DNA of 64,000 bases from UBA7446 sp965656545. GTDB lineage: Bacteria; Bacteroidota; Bacteroidia; Flavobacteriales; Flavobacteriaceae. The notes below the pieces were generated by a model. The model made no database searches and was not told the DNA's origin. It was given only the letters and a program-made list of their open reading frames with translations. The stretch covers positions 77,513-141,512 of the forward strand of contig CBFHKZ010000005.1 of assembly GCA_965656545.1 (NCBI GenBank), in the 5' to 3' direction. Numbering within the stretch: the stretch's first letter is position 1; each line of letters starts with the position of its first letter. Of this stretch, positions 43,330 to 49,289 are shown piece after piece. Both the position numbers and the translations under genes were made by a program.

Positions 43330-43380
43330 GCGAAAGTAGCTCAGGGGTAGCGCGTCATCCGCCAGAGGCGGATGAGGGTC
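43330..43380 (+). pseudogene. Broken tRNA-Gly copy, anticodon arm replaced by a hairpin
   Basis: The first 21 bases (GCGAAAG acceptor strand and D-arm) are identical to the intact tRNA-Gly at 43403. The anticodon arm is then replaced by a strong 9-bp hairpin (43355-43375), followed by the GGGTC of the variable region. The T-arm and the 3' acceptor strand are missing. It cannot form a functional tRNA. Confidence 0.8.
43355..43375. repeat. Palindromic element inside the broken tRNA-Gly
   Basis: TCATCCGCC and GGCGGATGA are perfectly complementary around AGA. It replaces the normal anticodon stem-loop of the tRNA-Gly copy. Confidence 0.85.
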
Positions 43381-43402
43381 ACTTTGGGGCTTGAAATAAA
43401 AT

Positions 43403-43474
43403 GCGAAAGTAGCTCAGGGGTAGAGCATCACCTTGCCAAGGTGAGGGTCGCGGGTTCAAATCCCGTCTTTCGCT
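43403..43474 (+). tRNA. tRNA-Gly (anticodon GCC)
   Basis: The acceptor GCGAAAG pairs with CTTTCGC and the discriminator is T. The D-arm is normal, the anticodon stem TCACC/GGTGA holds the loop TTGCCAA with GCC at 43435-43437, and the T-arm CGGGTTCAAATCCCG is intact. CCA is not encoded. This is the only complete tRNA-Gly in the cluster. Confidence 0.96.
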
Positions 43475-43555
43475 CTTTTTTTATGTCTAGCTCGAGTGGT
43501 GGAATTGGTAGACACGTTGGACTTAAAATCCAATGAGCAGTAATGTTCGTGCGGG
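43452..43555. repeat. Direct repeat, left copy (104 bases)
   Basis: This stretch covers the 3' part of tRNA-Gly, the spacer and most of tRNA-Leu. It is identical base for base to 43692-43795, with an offset of 240 bases. It marks a tandem duplication of the tRNA pair. Confidence 0.9.
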
Positions 43556-43575
43556 TTCAAGTCCCGCCTCGAGTA
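43490..43575 (+). tRNA. tRNA-Leu (anticodon TAA)
   Basis: The acceptor GCTCGAG pairs with CTCGAGT and the discriminator is A. The anticodon stem TTGGA/TCCAA encloses CTTAAAA with TAA at 43524-43526, decoding UUA. A long variable arm and the T-arm GCGGG-TTCAAGT-CCCGC follow. CCA is not encoded. It is the intact copy of two. Confidence 0.96.
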
Positions 43576-43576
43576 C

Positions 43577-43606
43577 AAAACCCGCAACTTATTGCGGGTT
43601 TTTTGG
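43577..43606 (+). terminator. Terminator after the intact tRNA pair
   Basis: AAAACCCGCAA and TTGCGGGTTTT form an 11-bp stem around CTTA, followed by more T residues. It would stop the transcript before the duplicated fragment. Confidence 0.9.
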
Positions 43607-43650
43607 TTTTTGGAAGCTTTAAATTTTCCTTTTTTACAGCATTTGGTAGA

Positions 43651-43692
43651 CCTGCCTGCCGCCCGCTGCGCGGAACGAACAGTACAGGCAGG
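43651..43692. repeat. Palindromic element at the duplication junction
   Basis: CCTGCCTG (43651-43658) and CAGGCAGG (43685-43692) form an 8-bp stem around a 26-base GC-rich loop that has its own CCGC/GCGG pairing. The right arm abuts the duplicated 3' part of tRNA-Gly. The arm sequence CCTGCCT is shared with the element in the second tRNA-Leu copy. Confidence 0.8.
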
Positions 43693-43795
43693 GGTTCAAA
43701 TCCCGTCTTTCGCTCTTTTTTTATGTCTAGCTCGAGTGGTGGAATTGGTAGACACGTTGGACTTAAAATCCAATGAGCAGTAATGTTCGTGCGGG
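43692..43795. repeat. Direct repeat, right copy (104 bases)
   Basis: It is identical to 43452-43555. It starts in the T-arm of a headless tRNA-Gly copy (complete 3' end at 43714) and ends exactly where the hairpin is inserted in the second tRNA-Leu. Confidence 0.9.
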
Positions 43796-43835
43796 CCTGC
43801 CTACCGACAGGCAGGTTCAAGTCCCGCCTCGAGTA
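43730..43835 (+). pseudogene. Second tRNA-Leu(TAA) copy with a 20-base hairpin in the T-arm
   Basis: It is identical to the intact tRNA-Leu(TAA) except for a 20-base insertion at 43796-43815, between the 5' strand of the T-stem (GCGGG) and the T-loop (TTCAAGT). The remaining T-loop, T-stem and acceptor strand are intact. With the insertion the T-arm cannot take its normal form, so it is probably non-functional unless the hairpin is tolerated or removed. Confidence 0.85.
43796..43815. repeat. 20-base palindromic insertion in tRNA-Leu
   Basis: CCTGCCT-ACCGAC-AGGCAGG is a perfect 7-bp hairpin with a six-base loop. Comparison with the intact copy 240 bases upstream gives the exact insertion boundaries. 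Confidence 0.9.
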
Positions 43836-44205
43836 CACAACGGGATAAATCTTCTTTTTTAGATTTATCCCTTTTTTTATTTCTTCGATTTACGCTGTTA
43901 AAACGGGCTATTTTGTCTAAAATGGGGTTAATATCAGCGGTTCGAACTTTTTTATTTTCAAATTGAAAATTTTCAGGAAATATCGAACCAATTAGCCTTC
44001 TTTTGTTGTCTAAATCACTTTTAACGTATTGATTTTCAATACTTTCAAGTCCTTTTAGACCGTTTTTGTACAACTGAAAAACTTCTTGTTTTTTCTCCAA
44101 CTGTTTTTCTTTTTCTCTTAGCTCATCTATAAGGTTTTGGCACCTCCTTTTGGCTTTTTGATATTCTTCTTTTGAAAGATCGCCATCAATGTACAAGTCT
44201 TGGAT
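43801..44205 (-). pseudogene. Truncated large serine recombinase, C-terminal part
   Basis: About 110 residues match the C-terminal coiled-coil and tail of Bacteroidota serine recombinases: DLYIDGDLSKEEYQKAK, a Lys/Glu-rich coiled coil, then IGSIFPENFQFENK-VRTADINPIL. The catalytic resolvase domain and zinc ribbon are absent, and a TAA in frame just upstream of 44205 closes the frame. The reading frame does not stop at the family's usual end. It runs on through the terminator and into the tRNA-Leu copy, giving CVLEAGLEPACR from tRNA sequence. It is a relic of an integrated element at this tRNA site. Confidence 0.75.
43842..43878 (+). terminator. Terminator after the second tRNA-Leu copy
   Basis: GGGATAAATCT (43842-43852) and AGATTTATCCC (43861-43871) form an 11-bp stem with an eight-base loop, followed by seven T residues. 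It also lies within the end of the recombinase relic on the other strand. Confidence 0.85.
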
Positions 44206-44274
44206 TTATAAAAATGATTAAACCAAGCATGAATTATCTAAAAACATACCTCAACTACAAATTGAGAAATTATC

Positions 44275-45621
44275 TTAGGATTTCAGCCGTGATTTCTCTG
44301 CTTCAAAACCCATTAGATGACTTTCTACCGAAGCATCAATAGTGCTAGTGAGCATGTTAGGGTCACGTGAGTCCACAGCAGCAAGGAAATCGGACACCAA
44401 TCGCCAATCGCCACCACCATGTGAATCGGAACTATGAGACCAATGCTGCTGTTCCCCTGTACGGAAATCTGTATACGTGAATGATTCCATATCTCCAACA
44501 ATATCGCCCATGGAACCCATAATTCTTGTACGGCGACCGTGATAAGAAGTAAAAGCCTCCATATTGAAAGTAGCTGTGACCCCATTCTTAAACTTAAGAT
44601 TCATAGCATAATGATCAGGCTGGTCGTTTTCTATACGATAAACACAACGCCCATAATTAGATGACCGTAAGTATTTCATTATGGCCTCTGGATGTAAGTC
44701 AGGATTTTCTGGCAAATCAAAGTGATGCAACCAAGTTTTTTTATCGTAATAAATACGCTTCGCCGAATAAGGGCATTGTTTTTCTACTGCACAACCGTCA
44801 ATGCAGCGCTCTGTGCTACCTTCAGGAGCATTCTCCTTCTTAAACCAAGTCAAATCTCCAAAGGCATTAATTTGTTCGCAGGGACTATCTACCAACCAAC
44901 GCATGATATCAAGATCATGACAGCTTTTTGCTAGAATAATAGGTGTAGTGGCTTTACTATCGTGCCAGTTTCCGCGTACATAACTATGACTCATATGCAC
45001 ATGCTGTATGGGCTCAAAATGTTGGAGTGACACAAGTTTTCCAATAGCACCATCTTTTATTAATGAATGTAATTTTTGAAAATAGGGGGCATACCTCAGC
45101 ACGTGACATACTGCTACAATTCGATTCGTTTTTTGGGCTAATTGTAAAATATCCTTACACTCTTTTTCTGTGGGAGCAATGGGCTTTTCAAGCAATACAT
45201 CATAGCCCCTTTCAAGGGCTTTAATACATGGACCATAGTGTAAAGCATCTGGCGTAGTAATAATAATAGCATCGGCAAACTTTGGGTGTTCAAAAACATC
45301 TTCCCAAGTATCAAAGCGGTAATTGTTCTTAATGTTGTGGGCTACAGCATAGCGTTCGTTACGTATATTTATTGGCTCTGCAACTCCAATTATGTTAAGC
45401 TGATTCGGGTAAGCTAGGGCGTAATTTCCATAAATATTACCTCTATCGCCAGCACCAAGGGTAATTGCTGTAATAGTCTTTGTGGTTTTTTGGCTCTCCT
45501 TGGATGGAAGATGAATGGTGTTTCCGTTTTTGTCTTGGGCTAAAAGGGAAAGTGGTAGGACTGAACCAAGCGCTAAACCTAGTGTCTTAAATGTTTCTCT
45601 GCGAGTATAGTTTTTTGACAT
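44275..45621 (-). CDS. Gfo/Idh/MocA-family oxidoreductase with Tat-like signal
   Basis: A 448-residue NAD(P)-dependent oxidoreductase. The N-terminus YTRRETFKTLGLALGS is a twin-arginine-type signal, so it is probably exported folded with its cofactor. The Rossmann motif follows as LGAGDRGNIYGNYA, and the EKPIAP motif carries the catalytic-site lysine. A cysteine cluster (CIDGCAVEKQCPYSA, about residues 268-282) is typical of one subgroup of sugar-acting members. Some exported relatives are GH109 glycosidases using NAD. Gene position at the edge of the mannan locus suggests a sugar substrate, but which one is unknown. It follows the CE1-like esterase gene after 11 bases. Confidence 0.85.
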   Translation of the reverse strand: MSKNYTRRETFKTLGLALGSVLPLSLLAQDKNGNTIHLPSKESQKTTKTITAITLGAGDRGNIYGNYALAYPNQLNIIGVAEPINIRNERYAVAHNIKNNYRFDTWEDVFEHPKFADAIIITTPDALHYGPCIKALERGYDVLLEKPIAPTEKECKDILQLAQKTNRIVAVCHVLRYAPYFQKLHSLIKDGAIGKLVSLQHFEPIQHVHMSHSYVRGNWHDSKATTPIILAKSCHDLDIMRWLVDSPCEQINAFGDLTWFKKENAPEGSTERCIDGCAVEKQCPYSAKRIYYDKKTWLHHFDLPENPDLHPEAIMKYLRSSNYGRCVYRIENDQPDHYAMNLKFKNGVTATFNMEAFTSYHGRRTRIMGSMGDIVGDMESFTYTDFRTGEQQHWSHSSDSHGGGDWRLVSDFLAAVDSRDPNMLTSTIDASVESHLMGFEAEKSRLKS

Positions 45622-45632
45622 TGTATAAGTGT

Positions 45633-46478
45633 TTAATTAGTATTTTTATTTATTAATAAATGTCCGTTTTGACTTTCGAAGAAGTCCTTAAAAAAAAGAA
45701 GTTGATATTTAAGTGCGCTCGCCCAGTAATCCCAAGAATGACCGCCTGGTCGTTGAATATAATCGTGGGGTATATTTTCTTCCATAAGTTTTTTGTGAAG
45801 TGCATTATTAACATCGTAAAAGAAGTCATCAACCCCGCAATCAAAAATGAGCTTTAAGTTGCCACCTCGAAGTTTATGTACTAGATTAATAACCGTGTTT
45901 TTTTCCCAAAAATCTTTGTGGTTTTCGTAAGTGCCTAATCGTTTAGGCAAGTCCCAATTATTTGGAAAAGGACGTATGTCAACTCCTCCGCTCATACTTC
46001 CTGCTGCTCCCCATATGTCTTGATGTTTGAAGGCAAGATAAAACGCACCGTGACCTCCCATACTTAAGCCAGTAATAGCCCTAGCTGATTTGTGTGGAAT
46101 AGTATTGTAATTATCGTCAATAAATCCAGTAAGTTCTTGTGATATATAGGTTTCATATCTAAATGTTTCGTCAATGGGACTGTCAAAATACCAGCTTGTT
46201 GATGCTCCATCTGGACAAACAATTAAGATGTTGTACAAATCAGCATAATACTTTATCTGTGGGACTAAGAAAAGCCAATCGGTATAGTCTCCGTCTGCCC
46301 CATGAAGTAGGTATAAAGTTGGATATTGCTGTGAGGGTGAGTAGCTTTCGGGTAGCACAACAATATTCGGAATGAACTTATCCATGGATTTACTGTAAAC
46401 CCTTATCGTGTCAGCAGTTGACGCAAACACAAAAAATGGGATTAAAAAAGTAATAATAAATAGAGCTGTTTTGTTCAT
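45633..46478 (-). CDS. Secreted CE1/esterase-D-like esterase
   Basis: A 281-residue secreted alpha/beta hydrolase. The signal peptide ends near VFASTAD. YLLHGADGDYTDW is the oxyanion region, TGLSMGGHGAFYLA carries the nucleophile serine, FDCGVDDFF the acid and GGHSWDYW the histidine. Relatives in CE1 remove acetyl or feruloyl groups from polysaccharides; others are S-formylglutathione hydrolases. With a signal peptide and a glycan locus as context, a polysaccharide deacetylase role is more likely. It lies upstream of the oxidoreductase gene and is divergent from the regulator gene. Confidence 0.85.
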   Translation of the reverse strand: MNKTALFIITFLIPFFVFASTADTIRVYSKSMDKFIPNIVVLPESYSPSQQYPTLYLLHGADGDYTDWLFLVPQIKYYADLYNILIVCPDGASTSWYFDSPIDETFRYETYISQELTGFIDDNYNTIPHKSARAITGLSMGGHGAFYLAFKHQDIWGAAGSMSGGVDIRPFPNNWDLPKRLGTYENHKDFWEKNTVINLVHKLRGGNLKLIFDCGVDDFFYDVNNALHKKLMEENIPHDYIQRPGGHSWDYWASALKYQLLFFKDFFESQNGHLLINKNTN

Positions 46479-46592
46479 TAACAGTTAATTAAGTTCACTA
46501 AAATTAATACAAGAAAATTAAGTAAAAGAGCTAATTATACTTCTTTTTAGAATTATTAGTTTAAATTAACTAATTAATGTTGTACTTAATCC

Positions 46593-46679
46593 AACACTAA
46601 TTCCAAACTAATTTAGCGGTTTAAATATTTAATGCTAAATTTATCTAAATTTAACCAATATTAATTTGAAATTAGTGTT
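46593..46679. promoter_or_regulatory. Separated inverted repeats upstream of the regulator gene
   Basis: AACACTAATT (46593-46602) and AATTAGTGTT (46670-46679) are exact inverse complements 67 bases apart in the AT-rich leader of the regulator gene; the second ends at the ATG. They could be paired sites for the regulator itself or form a leader stem. Confidence 0.35.
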
Positions 46680-49256
46680 ATGTATCAATTCTTAATGCCT
46701 ATGGTTTTCCATTTAAGAAACAAAACCACATCTATTCTATTGTTAATTTTAGTATTTCAGCTTTTTTTAGCGAGTGCACAAGGGATTAGTTTTAATTCAA
46801 GTGATCAAGCTATAATGGATAGAACTTCCTATAATGTGTTTAGGTACAAGCAGCCAACATTTAAAAATGACTTTAAAATCAAGTTTAAGTTATCTATTCA
46901 AAACTTAGACACCTTTGGATATATATTAAATGTAAAAGACCTTAATAATTCGATTTCATACTCTCTTGTATATGTTGGTAATGACGAAAATTATGGAGAG
47001 CTAAAATTAAACTTAGAAGGAGTGAATACTCTCATAACTATCCCCTTGCTAAAAGAAGTTTTAAGCACTAAGAGGTGGATAAATGTGAGCCTTCATTTTA
47101 GTTATGTGTCGAAAAAAATATTTTTAGAAATAGACGATAATAAAGATTCTACAAATGAATATTATTTTGACCCCATTATTGAGCCTGAAATATACTTTGG
47201 CAAACATCTCAGCGTCATAGATGTGCCGGCCATGGCAATTAGAGATTTAAATATCGAAAACAATAGAAGTATTTATTTTTTTGGTTTTAGTGAGAGTGAA
47301 GGAGAAAAGGTATATGATTCGAAAGGATACGTTTATGGGAATGTTAAAAACGGAAACTGGCTTATTAAAGAGTCTTATTTTTGGAAACTTAGAAATTCTT
47401 TTGACTTTAAGCAAGTAACCTCTATTTCTTTTGATCAAAATCAGCACAGATTTATATTTCAAAATAAGGATAGCTTAAAATTATATAACTATAAAAATGA
47501 AGTTACTAATGATGTTAGCTTTAAAAACAAGCTAGACATATCTATGCGCCTTGGTAATAGTTTGTTTGATAGCGCTGACAACAAGCTTTATGTATATGAG
47601 TTGTTTGATATACCTAAAGGTACCTCTTCCATTGTAGAGATAGATATAGAAAATCCCAATAACTGGAAATCCTTAAGCACTTCGGAGCGATCAAAATACA
47701 CGCACCACCATAACGCCATCTTCGATCAAAAGAATAAAAAAATTATGATTTTTGGTGGCTACGGGTATTTCAAATTTTCAAATAAATTTAATTCCTATGA
47801 CATTAAAACTAATACTTGGGAGGAGATAAGTTTTAAAGGAGATATGATAGACCCCAGGTTCTTTTCGGGTATTGTAAAGTTAAATGATGACAAAGCCTTA
47901 TTGTTTGGGGGTCAAGGTAATAAAACTGGAGAGCAAAGTGTTGGTAAAACGTATTATTACGATTGTTATTTGATTGACTTTAAAGAAAGAAATATTGAAA
48001 AATTATGGGCGATTAACAGAAATGGAGTAAATATGGTTTCATCTAGGAATCTGGTAATTAACAGTGATTCCACTGCATTCTATAATTTAAGCTACCCTGA
48101 GTACATTTCTTCAACTTCACTGCATTTGTATAAGTACTCAATAAAAAATGGCACTTACGGCAAGTTAGGAGATTCCATTCCAATGAATTCAGAAAGCATC
48201 CGCACGAACGCCAACCTCTATTTTGACAATGCAACCAATGAGTTATACGCGACAACGCAAGAGTTTAATGATGATGGGTCGAGTTCGGTTAAAATTTACT
48301 CTTTAAGCTCACCTCCAGTTTCAAAAGATGAAATTCAACAAAGAAGCAACAATAGAGCTTTTTCAACTATTTTTAATAGCACTATATACTTTGTTGTTCT
48401 ATTGTTAATCGTTCTTATATTACTCATTTATATAATTAAAAGAAGAGGTAAAATTAAAATCGGAAAGCAAATTGAAAAAACTTTAAAATATGAAAGTCAA
48501 AGAGAGGTAATTGTCACAAAGCCCAACGCAATATACCTGTTTGGTGTTTTTAATTCGATAGATTCAAAGGGAAAAGATATTACACACCTATTCAGCCCTA
48601 AAATTTTGAAACTCTTCCTATTACTTGTATTTAACAGTACTAAACTTCAGTCTAAAGGTATTTCATCAGAGCAAATACACTCAATATTGTGGCCCGATAG
48701 CACCGACAAGAATGCTAAAAACCTGAAAAATGTAGCGATGAATCAACTGAGAAATATTTTGAGTGATTTTGAGGGTTTAGATATTATTTATTCTAACAGG
48801 AAATTTATTCTTGAATGTAGCGATGAGTTTTATTGTGATTATTTTGCATTTATTTCAGAATTAGAATTCTATAAAAATAACATCGTTGACGAAAAATCGT
48901 TATCAAGGATGGTAACAACTTTAAATAGAGGTAAGTTTTTAGAGTTTATAAATGACGAGCATTTTGATTCATTTAAAAGAAATTTTGAGTTTGAAGTTCT
49001 AGGAATAATTCCAAACGAAATGAAAAGGTTTTATGACAGCAAAGAATATTCAGATGTTATTCCACTTACAGAAATTTTGCTCAACATAGACCCTTTAAAT
49101 ATGGATGCGTTTTTATATAAAACACATTCTTTAATGAAAATGAATATGAGCGGTAAGGCAAAAAAGTATTTTAATTATTTTGTTGTGAACTACAGTAGAA
49201 TAACTGGAGAAGAGTTTAATCAAACTTTTAGGGATATTTTACAAAAAAACGTATAA
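46680..49256 (+). CDS. Membrane-spanning one-component regulator: LamG/Kelch-like sensor plus winged helix
   Basis: An 858-residue protein with an unusual layout. It has a signal peptide (about 1-34). A LamG/concanavalin-like region covers about 35-200, and Kelch/beta-propeller-like repeats cover about 230-545 (IMIFGGYGYFK and ALLFGGQGNK are the clearest blades). One membrane helix spans about 565-586 and is followed by a basic RRGKIKIGK stop-transfer. A cytoplasmic OmpR/SARP-type winged helix covers about 616-715 (QIHSILWPDS, then AMNQLRNILSDF), with a helical TPR/BTAD-like tail. The periplasmic part probably senses a glycan and the inner part binds DNA directly, with no kinase. It is placed between the esterase and GH92 gene sets and is the likely regulator of this locus. 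It is neither a SusR nor a hybrid two-component protein. Confidence 0.75.
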   Translation: MYQFLMPMVFHLRNKTTSILLLILVFQLFLASAQGISFNSSDQAIMDRTSYNVFRYKQPTFKNDFKIKFKLSIQNLDTFGYILNVKDLNNSISYSLVYVGNDENYGELKLNLEGVNTLITIPLLKEVLSTKRWINVSLHFSYVSKKIFLEIDDNKDSTNEYYFDPIIEPEIYFGKHLSVIDVPAMAIRDLNIENNRSIYFFGFSESEGEKVYDSKGYVYGNVKNGNWLIKESYFWKLRNSFDFKQVTSISFDQNQHRFIFQNKDSLKLYNYKNEVTNDVSFKNKLDISMRLGNSLFDSADNKLYVYELFDIPKGTSSIVEIDIENPNNWKSLSTSERSKYTHHHNAIFDQKNKKIMIFGGYGYFKFSNKFNSYDIKTNTWEEISFKGDMIDPRFFSGIVKLNDDKALLFGGQGNKTGEQSVGKTYYYDCYLIDFKERNIEKLWAINRNGVNMVSSRNLVINSDSTAFYNLSYPEYISSTSLHLYKYSIKNGTYGKLGDSIPMNSESIRTNANLYFDNATNELYATTQEFNDDGSSSVKIYSLSSPPVSKDEIQQRSNNRAFSTIFNSTIYFVVLLLIVLILLIYIIKRRGKIKIGKQIEKTLKYESQREVIVTKPNAIYLFGVFNSIDSKGKDITHLFSPKILKLFLLLVFNSTKLQSKGISSEQIHSILWPDSTDKNAKNLKNVAMNQLRNILSDFEGLDIIYSNRKFILECSDEFYCDYFAFISELEFYKNNIVDEKSLSRMVTTLNRGKFLEFINDEHFDSFKRNFEFEVLGIIPNEMKRFYDSKEYSDVIPLTEILLNIDPLNMDAFLYKTHSLMKMNMSGKAKKYFNYFVVNYSRITGEEFNQTFRDILQKNV

Positions 49257-49289
49257 TTACCGAGTTTGCTTGTTGCTTAATTTGCATTT

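Noticed and set aside
43557..43838. Open reading frame on the minus strand across the tRNA-Leu copies and hairpins (also others at 43543-43783).
   Set aside because: It is antisense to tRNA genes and palindromes. Its LPVGRQA-type words come from the hairpin sequence and not from a protein.
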